Source: an uncultured Gammaproteobacteria bacterium (GTDB lineage Bacteria > Pseudomonadota > Gammaproteobacteria > PS1 > Pseudothioglobaceae). From it: DNA of 8,425 nt. The translations under genes were made by a program, and so were the position numbers. Below, in pieces: positions 1 to 6,824 of the stretch. The DNA is taken from the NCBI GenBank assembly GCA_929200175.1, contig CAKMYR010000049.1:1-8425 (forward strand), given 5' to 3'. The stretch's first letter is position 1; every line of letters begins with the position of its first letter. The notes under the pieces were generated by a model. It ran no database searches. It saw only the letters and a list, made by a program, of their open reading frames with translations, and was not told the DNA's origin.

Positions 1-1
1 G

Positions 2-7
2 TATAAT
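2..7 (+). promoter_or_regulatory. Candidate -10 box for the operon
   Basis: A perfect sigma70 -10 hexamer, TATAAT, lies 30 bp before the first start codon. Transcription from it would begin near position 14 and give a short leader of about 24 nt. The matching -35 box would lie left of the window edge, so the promoter cannot be confirmed. In DNA this AT-rich, a chance TATAAT is fairly likely. The position just upstream of the first gene of a tight operon is the main support. Confidence 0.4.
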
Positions 8-37
8 AAGTAGCGTAAATACAATCACATAAAAAAT

Positions 38-1555
38 ATGAATGAACAAATAATTGATGTAGTCAAAACCGCTACGCCAATTTTAGAAATATTATCAACT
101 TTATTTATTTTCGTAATTGGTTTGATAATTTTGACCATAGTAATAGTATTCATTATTGATATTACCCAGAATAAAAATGCTATTTTAAAAAATTATCCAG
201 TTATAGGTCATTTTCGTTATATATTTTCTTCTTTGGGTGAATTTTTTCGTCAGTACTTTTTTTCTATGGATAGAGAAGAAATGCCATTTAATCGTGCTGA
301 TCGTACATGGATTCACAAAGCTTCTAATAATCTAAATACTACATCTGCTTTTGGTTCTACAAATAATCTAAGCATAACAGGTACTGCAATTTTTGTAAAT
401 TGCCCTTTTCCTACATTAGATGAAGATGCTGTTGCTACTAAAAATGTAGTTATTGGCAAAGATTATTGCGATATTCCTTATGACGCTAAATCAATACTTA
501 ATATATCAGGTATGAGTTTTGGCGCTATTTCAAAACCTGCAGTACTTGCCTTTTCTAATGGAGCTAGGATGGCTGGATGTTGGTATAACACTGGAGAGGG
601 CGGTCTTAGTCCTTATCATTTAGAAGGTGGTGCTGATTTAGTTTTTCAAATTGGTACAGCTAAATATGGCGTTCGTGATTTAGATGGTAATTTAAGTGAT
701 GAAAAATTAATTGAGATAGCAGCTCACAAAAAAGTAAAAATGTTTGAAATTAAAATGAGTCAAGGAGCAAAGCCCGGCAAAGGAGGAATTTTACCAGGAG
801 CTAAAGTTACAGAACAAATTGCAAACATTAGAGGCATTAAAACTGGAGAAGACTCAATTTCTCCTAATCGTCATACTAATATAAACTCAGCATCAGACTT
901 AATTGAAATGATAAATCATGTAAGAAAAATAACAAAAAAACCAACTGGCTTTAAATCGGTTATTGGTTCATTTGATTGGCTAGATGATTTTTTTATAGAA
1001 ATTAATAAACGCGGACTTAGTTATGCTCCAGATTTTATAACAATTGATAGTGGCGACGGAGGTACTGGAGCTGCTCCTACTTCTCTTTTAGATGACGTTG
1101 GTTTGCCAATTAAAGAAACTTTACCTTTGGTTGTTAATAAATTAGAAAAACATAATTTAAAAAATCGTATTAAAGTAATAACTTCTGGTAAATTAGTTAC
1201 TCCTTCACAAGTAGCTTGGGCTTTATGTGCAGGAGCTGATTTTATAACTTCAGCAAGAGGGTTTATGTTTTCAATAGGATGTATTCAAGCACTTAAATGT
1301 AATAAAAATACCTGTCCTACAGGAATTACAACTCACAATAAAAGATTACAAAAAGGGCTTAATCCTGAAGATAAAGCTACAAAAGTAGCTAATTATGTAA
1401 AAAATATAAATAAGGCAGTAGAAATAATCTCCCACTCTTGTGGAGTAAAAGAGCCAAGAGAATTAAACAGATCCCACGTTCGTATAGTTCAAAATAATGG
1501 GGGATCTATTTTAATGAGTGACATTTATCCAACCAATAACAACAATAAAAAATAA
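38..1555 (+). CDS. Membrane-anchored FMN-binding glutamate synthase-like protein
   Basis: This 505-residue protein matches the central FMN-binding (synthase) domain of glutamate synthase large subunits, in the stand-alone form typified by Bacillus YerD. One hydrophobic segment at about residues 20-41 is followed by a charged stretch, suggesting an N-terminal membrane anchor with the catalytic domain in the cytoplasm. Family motifs visible are SGMSFGAIS (157-165), NTGEGGLSP (184-192), the KMSQGAKPGKGG region (239-250), SPNRHTN (275-281) and IDSGDGGTGAAP (336-347). Cys415, Cys421 and Cys426 keep the C-x5-C-x4-C spacing of the GltB [3Fe-4S] cluster. There is no N-terminal Ntn glutaminase domain and no C-terminal GXGXG domain, so it is not a complete glutamate synthase, and its amino donor and electron donor are unknown. 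The start gives a sensible anchor, but no Shine-Dalgarno sequence is visible. It is the first gene of the cluster; its stop is one base from the next start. The family call is firm; the reaction is not. Confidence 0.9.
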   Translation: MNEQIIDVVKTATPILEILSTLFIFVIGLIILTIVIVFIIDITQNKNAILKNYPVIGHFRYIFSSLGEFFRQYFFSMDREEMPFNRADRTWIHKASNNLNTTSAFGSTNNLSITGTAIFVNCPFPTLDEDAVATKNVVIGKDYCDIPYDAKSILNISGMSFGAISKPAVLAFSNGARMAGCWYNTGEGGLSPYHLEGGADLVFQIGTAKYGVRDLDGNLSDEKLIEIAAHKKVKMFEIKMSQGAKPGKGGILPGAKVTEQIANIRGIKTGEDSISPNRHTNINSASDLIEMINHVRKITKKPTGFKSVIGSFDWLDDFFIEINKRGLSYAPDFITIDSGDGGTGAAPTSLLDDVGLPIKETLPLVVNKLEKHNLKNRIKVITSGKLVTPSQVAWALCAGADFITSARGFMFSIGCIQALKCNKNTCPTGITTHNKRLQKGLNPEDKATKVANYVKNINKAVEIISHSCGVKEPRELNRSHVRIVQNNGGSILMSDIYPTNNNNKK

Positions 1556-1556
1556 T

Positions 1557-3170
1557 ATGAAAGCATCAGATCTTTTTATAAAAGCATTAGAAAACGAAAA
1601 CGTCGAGTATATTTTTGGTATTCCTGGCGAAGAAAATTTAGACTTTTTAGATTCTTTAAAAAATTCTAAAATAAAATTTGTCCTTACTCGTCATGAGCAA
1701 GCCGCAGCATTTATGGCTGCTACTTACGGGAGAATGACTGGTAAAACAGGGGTTTGTTTATCAACTTTAGGACCAGGAGCTACTAACTTTGTTACTGGAG
1801 CTGCATATTCCCAATTAGGAGCTATGCCTATGTTAATGATAACTGGGCAAAAACCAATTAATGCAAATAAACAAGGCAGATTTCAAATTGTAGATATTGT
1901 AAGAATGATGAAACCAATAACTAAATCATCTAAACAAATTGTAGATAGCAGAAAAATTGCTTCATTAGTGCGTAATGCATTTCGTATTGCAGAGGAAGAA
2001 AGACCTGGGGCTGTTCATTTAGAATTACCAGAAGATGTAGCCAAAGAAGAAGTTAAAGACCATCATGTTTTTGAAGTACATGATATTCTTAGGCCAGATG
2101 CTGATGAAAAATCAATAGAAGTAGCAGCAGAAATTATTAAAAAAGCAAAACAACCTTTAGTATTAATTGGTGCAGGAGCTAACCGTAAGAACTTGTTTAA
2201 TATTATGAAAGATTTTATTGTTAAAACCAATATTCCATTTTTTAATACCCAAATGGGTAAAGGTGTAGTTAGTTGTGAAAATCCATTATTTTTAGGTACA
2301 GCGGCCTTATCTGAATCTGATGTTCTTCATAATGCAATTAAAATGGCTGATTTAATTATAAATATAGGACATGATGTGGTTGAAAAACCACCATTTTTTA
2401 TGGAAAAAGATGGGAAAAAAGTTATTCATATTAATTTTAATTCCGCCTATGTAGATCAAGTGTATTTTCCACAATTAGAAATTATTGGAGATGTTGGAAC
2501 TACTATTAAGCGTTTAACTAAAAAATTATCAGGTAAATTAATTAATAATTCAAGATTAGTTAAAGTCAGAGAAAAAATAAAAGAATCTATTCATAATAAA
2601 GATGATGATGATTCTTATCCTTTGTTGCCGCAAAGAATTGTAGCTGATGTTAGAAGAGCTGTTAATAGAGATGGAATTATTTCATTGGATAATGGCATGT
2701 ATAAAATATGGTTTGCTAGGCATTATCATACATATAAACCAAATACAGTACTATTAGATAACGCTTTAGCTACTATGGGTGCAGGCTTACCTGCTGCGAT
2801 AACTTGTGCTTTATTGTATCCTGATCGTCAAACCATGGCAGTCTGTGGTGATGGTGGCTTTATGATGAATTCGCAAGAAATAGAGACTGCAGTGCGAATG
2901 AATTTAAATATTGTTGTTTTAATTATAACTGATAGCGCATATGGAATGATTCGTTGGAAGCAAGAAGGAGAAGGATTAGACAACTATGGTCTTGAATATA
3001 ATAATCCTGATTTTGTGGAATATGCAAAGAGTTATGGAGCAACAGGACATAAAGTTAAAAGTACAGATGAATTTGTTGGATTAATAAAGAAATGCTTTGA
3101 ACAAAAAGGAGTTCATATCATTGATGTTCCTGTTGATTATAGGGAAAATAAAATACTTCAAAAAAAATAA
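1557..3170 (+). CDS. alsS: Acetolactate synthase-type ThDP enzyme (catabolic, FAD-independent class)
   Basis: This 537-residue ThDP enzyme is expected to condense two pyruvates to 2-acetolactate and CO2, in the cytoplasm. The N-terminal PYR domain carries the cofactor-activating Glu47 in RHEQAA. The middle domain lacks the FAD-binding signature of anabolic AHAS and instead has GHDVVEKPPF (271-280), like the catabolic AlsS/BudB branch. The C-terminal PP domain has GDGG (431-434) and, about 25 residues on, TDSAYG (458-463), where Asp459 would take the metal-ligand role that Asn has in many ThDP enzymes. The length is normal for the family. I chose the start at 1557, 1 bp after the upstream stop, because MKASDLF is the usual family N-terminus. 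An in-frame ATG at 1518 would add 13 residues read through the end of the previous gene. No IlvN/IlvH regulatory subunit and no AlsD decarboxylase is adjacent. The symbol is by similarity; the true keto-acid substrates may differ from pyruvate. Confidence 0.85.
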   Translation: MKASDLFIKALENENVEYIFGIPGEENLDFLDSLKNSKIKFVLTRHEQAAAFMAATYGRMTGKTGVCLSTLGPGATNFVTGAAYSQLGAMPMLMITGQKPINANKQGRFQIVDIVRMMKPITKSSKQIVDSRKIASLVRNAFRIAEEERPGAVHLELPEDVAKEEVKDHHVFEVHDILRPDADEKSIEVAAEIIKKAKQPLVLIGAGANRKNLFNIMKDFIVKTNIPFFNTQMGKGVVSCENPLFLGTAALSESDVLHNAIKMADLIINIGHDVVEKPPFFMEKDGKKVIHINFNSAYVDQVYFPQLEIIGDVGTTIKRLTKKLSGKLINNSRLVKVREKIKESIHNKDDDDSYPLLPQRIVADVRRAVNRDGIISLDNGMYKIWFARHYHTYKPNTVLLDNALATMGAGLPAAITCALLYPDRQTMAVCGDGGFMMNSQEIETAVRMNLNIVVLIITDSAYGMIRWKQEGEGLDNYGLEYNNPDFVEYAKSYGATGHKVKSTDEFVGLIKKCFEQKGVHIIDVPVDYRENKILQKK

Positions 3171-3179
3171 AACTCTTTT

Positions 3180-3185
3180 AAGGGA
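3180..3185 (+). promoter_or_regulatory. Probable ribosome binding site of the aldehyde dehydrogenase gene
   Basis: AAGGGA lies 11 nt before the ATG at 3197 and is the only purine-rich Shine-Dalgarno-like element I see before any start in the window. The spacing is slightly long. It supports independent translation initiation of this gene after the 26-bp gap behind the ThDP enzyme gene. Confidence 0.5.
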
Positions 3186-3196
3186 AAATAATTTTT

Positions 3197-4573
3197 ATGG
3201 ATAAACTAATAGTTAAACAGGCTTATAGCGATGAAGTTATTGCAAGTTTAGATATGCATGATGCTAAGCAAGTTGATAATATGTTGTCAACTGCAAAATC
3301 ACTCCATGAAAAAGGACCATTACCAGCACATAAAAGAATAGCTATTTTACAAAAATTGGCTTTAGCAATGCAAGCAGAAGCTGATGATTTAGCAAAATTA
3401 ATTGCCAATGAAGGTGGAAAACCTATTAAAGATGCAAAAGTAGAAGTATCTCGTGCTATAGACGGAGTTCATATAGCTATTGCTAGCATTAGAAATATTA
3501 AAGGGGAAGAAATCCCAATGGGGCTAACTAAGGCAAGCGATGATCGTTTAGCATTTACTACAATGGAACCAATTGGTATTGTAGTAGCTGTAAGTGCATT
3601 TAATCATCCGCTTAATTTAATTGTGCATCAAGTTGTTCCGGCTATTGCTACAGGATGTCCTATTATTATAAAACCAGCTGAACAAACTCCTCTTAGTTGT
3701 TTGCGTTTTGCAGAGTTAGTTTTTAAATCTGGATTGGAAAAAAACTTACTACAAGTTGCACTTACTAATATTGAAAATTCTGAAAAATTAGTAACAGATA
3801 AAAGAGTAGCTTTTTTTAGTTTTATTGGCTCAGCAAGAGTTGGTTGGTATTTAAAATCTAAGCTTGCTCCTGGAGTTCGTTGTGCTCTTGAGCATGGAGG
3901 ATTAGCTCCTATTATTTTTGATGAATATAAAGATATTGATAATTTTGTTGAAGGTATAGTTAAATCTGGATTCTATCATGCTGGTCAAGTTTGTGTGTCG
4001 GCACAAAGAATTTTTATATCAGAGGATAAAATACAACACATTGCTAAAAAAATTGCCAAAATAGTTGATAAATTAGTAGTTGGAGATGCTATTTATGAAA
4101 ATACAGATGTTGGTCCATTAATTTCTGCTAGAGAAGTAGATAGGGTAGAAGAATGGGTGAAAGAAGCAATTGAAGAAGGAGCTACACTGGTTACTGGAGG
4201 TGAGCGCATAGGTAAGAATTGTTACAAACCAAGCGTACTAATAAATCCTAATAAAAACTCTAAAGTTTCTACTATGGAGATTTTTGCTCCGGTGATTTGT
4301 TTATATTCCTATAAAGATATCAATCAAGCTATTAGTAAAGCAAATAGTCTAGATGTTGCTTTTCAAGCAAGTGTTTTTAGCGATAATATCACAGTTGCTA
4401 TTAATACAGCTAAAAAACTAAATGCTTCTGCAGTTATGATAAATGACCATACTACTTTTAGAAGTGATTGGATGCCTTTTGCTGGACGTAAACATTCTGG
4501 TTATGGAATAGGTGGGATTGGTTATACAATGCACGATATGTTAGAACATAAAATGATAGTTATTAAGCATTAA
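3197..4573 (+). CDS. NAD(P)-dependent aldehyde dehydrogenase family protein
   Basis: This 458-residue member of the ALDH superfamily would oxidise an aldehyde to its acid with NAD(P)+ in the cytoplasm. Visible elements are the oxyanion Asn136 in AFNHP, cofactor-binding Lys159 in IIIKPAEQTP, the Rossmann motif GSARVG (211-216), the general base Glu232 in LEHGG, the nucleophile Cys266 in GQVCVSAQR, and Glu361 in EIFAPV. All catalytic positions are present. Two motifs are variant: EHGG where most relatives have ELGG, and EIFAP where EIFGP is usual. It is somewhat shorter than the typical 480-500 residues, but both ends look complete. It lies 26 bp after the ThDP enzyme gene and is preceded by AAGGGA. 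The substrate is unknown. The AGQVCVS active-site type resembles lactaldehyde/phosphonoacetaldehyde dehydrogenase-like branches more than CoA-acylating ones. The context suggests an aldehyde produced or used by the neighbouring enzymes, which is inference. Confidence 0.9.
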   Translation: MDKLIVKQAYSDEVIASLDMHDAKQVDNMLSTAKSLHEKGPLPAHKRIAILQKLALAMQAEADDLAKLIANEGGKPIKDAKVEVSRAIDGVHIAIASIRNIKGEEIPMGLTKASDDRLAFTTMEPIGIVVAVSAFNHPLNLIVHQVVPAIATGCPIIIKPAEQTPLSCLRFAELVFKSGLEKNLLQVALTNIENSEKLVTDKRVAFFSFIGSARVGWYLKSKLAPGVRCALEHGGLAPIIFDEYKDIDNFVEGIVKSGFYHAGQVCVSAQRIFISEDKIQHIAKKIAKIVDKLVVGDAIYENTDVGPLISAREVDRVEEWVKEAIEEGATLVTGGERIGKNCYKPSVLINPNKNSKVSTMEIFAPVICLYSYKDINQAISKANSLDVAFQASVFSDNITVAINTAKKLNASAVMINDHTTFRSDWMPFAGRKHSGYGIGGIGYTMHDMLEHKMIVIKH

Positions 4574-4588
4574 TTATTTTATAATTAA
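4570..4588. repeat. Perfect inverted repeat over the ALDH stop codon
   Basis: TTAATTAT at 4570-4577 and ATAATTAA at 4581-4588 form a perfect 8-bp stem with a TTT loop. It spans the TAA stop of the aldehyde dehydrogenase gene and ends one base before the next ATG, where a ribosome binding site would normally sit. It is A/T only and has no following T-tract on the + strand, so it is not a classical terminator. It may be a weak RNA hairpin affecting translation of the small membrane protein gene, or chance in AT-rich sequence. Confidence 0.35.
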
Positions 4589-4589
4589 A

Positions 4590-4892
4590 ATGGCTAATAA
4601 TTTATTTTTTGCTTGTTGTATAGCTGTCGGATTAGCATTATTGCCTTTCCCATATTTATTTTATATCTTATTAAAAATATTATTTTTTGTTTCAATTATT
4701 TACTATGCAATAGCAATTTATCAAGGTAATTTTGATATTAGAATAAGCATATTGATTGTTTTGGCTATTTTATATAATCCGATTATAGCAGTTCATTTAG
4801 GAAGTAAGCTATTATGGTTTGTTATCAATGTTTTAACATTAGTTTTTATGTATAACATAAAAGATAAAATTGATTATAAAAATACTAAATAA
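4590..4892 (+). CDS. Small multi-pass membrane protein, possibly DUF6804-like
   Basis: This 100-residue protein is almost entirely hydrophobic until a charged C-terminal tail (KDKIDYKNTK). About four membrane segments can be drawn, near residues 5-19, 22-43, 51-62 and 73-88. The pattern of PFPYLFYILLK after the first segment and LYNPIIAVHL near residues 61-70, followed by a Trp-containing last helix, resembles from memory the DUF6804 family of small bacterial membrane proteins; that match is tentative. No catalytic motif is visible and the function is unknown. It starts 17 bp after the aldehyde dehydrogenase stop, with no Shine-Dalgarno and with an inverted repeat in that gap, so it is probably co-transcribed as the last gene of the operon. 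The composition (membrane helices, clean stop, no overlap with another gene) supports a real gene. It converges on msbA. Confidence 0.7.
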   Translation: MANNLFFACCIAVGLALLPFPYLFYILLKILFFVSIIYYAIAIYQGNFDIRISILIVLAILYNPIIAVHLGSKLLWFVINVLTLVFMYNIKDKIDYKNTK

Positions 4893-4946
4893 ACTCCTTT
4901 TTTAAAATTAATTTGTAAAATAATTAATAATAAAATTTAATATTTA
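4893..4946. other. Convergent A/T-rich spacer, no clear terminator
   Basis: This 54-bp spacer separates two converging genes, so transcription from both sides should end near here. It contains a 7-bp A/T-only inverted repeat (ATTAATT at 4907-4913 with AATTAAT at 4922-4928, 8-nt loop) and a TTAATA/TATTAA palindrome at 4937-4950 that overlaps the msbA stop. Neither has a G/C-rich stem, so neither is a convincing intrinsic terminator. Termination may be Rho-dependent or use weak A/T hairpins. Confidence 0.3.
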
Positions 4947-6668
4947 TTAATCTTTGAATTGATTTTTATAAAGTTTTTTATATTCTTTATTTTTAGCTAT
5001 CAATTCTTGATGCGTTCCTTCTTCTACAATACATCCTTTGTCTAAAACAATAATTTTATCTGCTTTTTTAATAGTACTTAAACGATGAGCTATAATAATT
5101 GTAGTTTTATTTTCTTGCAGATTATCAATAGCTTGTTGTACTTTATTTTCAGTTGTAGAATCCAAAGCTGAAGTTGCTTCATCTAGTATTAAAATATCAC
5201 TATTTTTAGCTATTGCCCTTGCTATTGCTAAGCGTTGACGTTGCCCGCCAGATAATTTAACACCATCTTCACCAATTTCTGTATAGAATTTGTTGTCTAA
5301 TTGATCTATAAAATGCTCTGCATTGGCTGCTTTAGCAGCATTTATAATTTGATCGTCATTTATTGTATTAGTTTTACCTAGTGCAATATTATCTCTAATA
5401 GTATCATTAAATAAACGAATATTTTGTTCAACGAAAGAAATTTTAGATCGTAGTGAATTTGTTTCAATTTCATTTATATCAATATCATCAATAGTTATTA
5501 ATCCATCTGTAATTAAGTAAAATTTAGCTAATAATTGAATAATCGTAGTTTTTCCACTACCTGTAGATCCTACTAAAGCTATAGTTTGGCCTGCATTAAT
5601 AGTTAGATTTATATTATTAAGTACAGGTTTTTTATCAAAATAAGAAAAAGATACATTATTAAATTTAATAACACCTTTTAATTCTTTTAATATTTTTGTG
5701 CCATTATTAATTTCTTCTTTTTCTTTAAGTAATTTGGATACAGCTTTTTCTGCAGCTATAGCTGATTGCAATTGTTTGTTCATATTTATTAGATTTTTAG
5801 ATGGCTTAACTAACATGCTCATTGCTGCAAAAAATGATAAAAATTGTCCAGCACTCATAGCTAAGTTAGTTGATGATAAATAAACTACAAACCCTAATGC
5901 TCCTCCAATTAAAATATTGACAAATCCAGTATTAAAGGCTGTAGCCATATCAACTTTAAATTTTTGACTGCGTATATTTTTTATAAAGTTGTTAAATTTA
6001 TGAGCTTCTTGTTGTTGCGCATTATGAATTTTTATAATGGAATTACCAGCTACATTTTCATTTAGTAAATGAGTTATATAACCCATAGATTTTTGGACTT
6101 TTTTTGACGATTTACGAATTAATTTTGAAGATAATTTTACTGCAATATAAATCAGTGGTAATAAAATGAATATAACTAAACTAAGTTGAAAATTTTTATA
6201 AAATAAATAACTTATCAAAAAAATAACAGCAACAAAAGATTTAAGGAAATCTAACCACATAACTGAAATTACATTAGAGATTTGCTCAACATTAAAGGTT
6301 AGTTTTGATAAAATCACGCCGCTTGGATTTTTGTCAAAGTATGCTTTTGGTAGTCTTAATAATTTAGCAAACATATCAATTCTTAAATCAGATATGACTT
6401 TATTAGAAACCCATGAACTAGCTGCGGTTGCGCTAATTGCAAAAAGGGAACTCATTAAAATAATAACAAATAAAACTAAGGCATATATTAGTGCTGTTTT
6501 TTGATTGCGCTGATTAATAAATAATTCATCAACAATTCTTCCAGCTATTTCAGGAATTGAAGTTTCTAACAAAGTAGCCAACATAATCATTACAGCAGTA
6601 AATATAAGTTTAGCTGTGTGTGGTTTTAGATAAAAAGTTAAATTATAAAAGAAATTTTTAATTTGCAT
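4947..6668 (-). CDS. msbA: Lipid A/phospholipid flippase, MsbA-type ABC exporter
   Basis: This 573-residue half-transporter has a type I exporter membrane domain fused to one ATPase domain and should work as a homodimer in the inner membrane, flipping lipid A-core (and possibly phospholipid) to the periplasmic leaflet. Six membrane helices are expected in residues 1-300 (clear at about 18-38, 57-83, 133-157, 160-180 and 245-267; the sixth, around 273-295, is weaker). MsbA-like stretches include SWVSNKV (85-91), YFDKNPSGVILSKLTFNVEQ (110-129) and the region before the linker around 287-305. The ATPase domain has Walker A GSTGSGKTT (367-375, Lys373), Q-loop Gln415, signature LSGGQRQR (473-480), Walker B ILILDEATS (492-500, catalytic Glu497) and H-loop His528, all intact. 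Length is close to E. coli MsbA (582). lpxK, often found next to msbA, is not seen downstream here. A multidrug exporter is the main alternative; the membrane-domain motifs favour MsbA. Confidence 0.85.
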   Translation of the reverse strand: MQIKNFFYNLTFYLKPHTAKLIFTAVMIMLATLLETSIPEIAGRIVDELFINQRNQKTALIYALVLFVIILMSSLFAISATAASSWVSNKVISDLRIDMFAKLLRLPKAYFDKNPSGVILSKLTFNVEQISNVISVMWLDFLKSFVAVIFLISYLFYKNFQLSLVIFILLPLIYIAVKLSSKLIRKSSKKVQKSMGYITHLLNENVAGNSIIKIHNAQQQEAHKFNNFIKNIRSQKFKVDMATAFNTGFVNILIGGALGFVVYLSSTNLAMSAGQFLSFFAAMSMLVKPSKNLINMNKQLQSAIAAEKAVSKLLKEKEEINNGTKILKELKGVIKFNNVSFSYFDKKPVLNNINLTINAGQTIALVGSTGSGKTTIIQLLAKFYLITDGLITIDDIDINEIETNSLRSKISFVEQNIRLFNDTIRDNIALGKTNTINDDQIINAAKAANAEHFIDQLDNKFYTEIGEDGVKLSGGQRQRLAIARAIAKNSDILILDEATSALDSTTENKVQQAIDNLQENKTTIIIAHRLSTIKKADKIIVLDKGCIVEEGTHQELIAKNKEYKKLYKNQFKD

Positions 6669-6824
6669 TGATAACCAGTTTAGTACAGATGAAATATTAT
6701 TTTATCTTATAAAGCGTTAAGTCAATATACAAAAAAATAGCTAAATATAGTAAATAAATTTATCTTTGATATTTTTAAAATTATGTATAAGGTATTATTG
6801 TACTTTAAACTTTGTTAGTTATTA
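6669..6824. promoter_or_regulatory. Divergent msbA-pyrG intergenic region
   Basis: This 156-bp non-coding, A/T-rich stretch must carry the starts of both divergent transcripts. For pyrG, TTGATA (6766-6771) could pair with TATAAG (6786-6791, 14-bp spacer) or TATTAT (6793-6798, 21-bp spacer). Neither spacing is good, so I do not fix the pyrG promoter. No Shine-Dalgarno is visible before the pyrG ATG. I saw no convincing operator palindrome and no hairpin of the kind used in pyrimidine attenuation. Confidence 0.4.
6699..6725 (-). promoter_or_regulatory. Candidate sigma70 promoter of msbA
   Basis: Read on the minus strand, TTGACT (6725-6720) matches the -35 consensus at five of six positions, and TAAAAT (6704-6699) matches the -10 at five of six. 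The 15-bp spacer is shorter than the ideal 17, but AT-rich bases continue past it and could provide a slightly shifted -10. A start near 6692 would leave a leader of about 25 nt before the msbA ATG. Confidence 0.4.

Noticed and set aside
1518..1556. In-frame upstream ATG that would lengthen the acetolactate synthase by 13 residues
   Set aside because: It lies inside the coding end of the previous gene, the extra residues do not look like the family, and the ATG at 1557 gives the standard N-terminus right after the upstream stop.
3223..3408. 61-codon open frame on the minus strand
   Set aside because: It lies wholly inside the aldehyde dehydrogenase gene, which has a continuous conserved protein; the antisense product has no recognisable features.
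4907..4950. A/T-only inverted repeats between the small membrane protein gene and msbA as a bidirectional terminator
   Set aside because: The stems lack G/C pairs, one has only a 2-nt loop, and such repeats are expected by chance in sequence this AT-rich; noted only as a weak possibility in the spacer entry.
5698..5883. 61-codon open frame on the plus strand
   Set aside because: It is antisense to the membrane-domain/linker part of msbA and has no independent support.
6765..6798. Definite sigma70 promoter for pyrG
   Set aside because: Hexamer-like sequences exist, but the spacers are 14 or 21 bp, outside the normal range, so no specific promoter is claimed.
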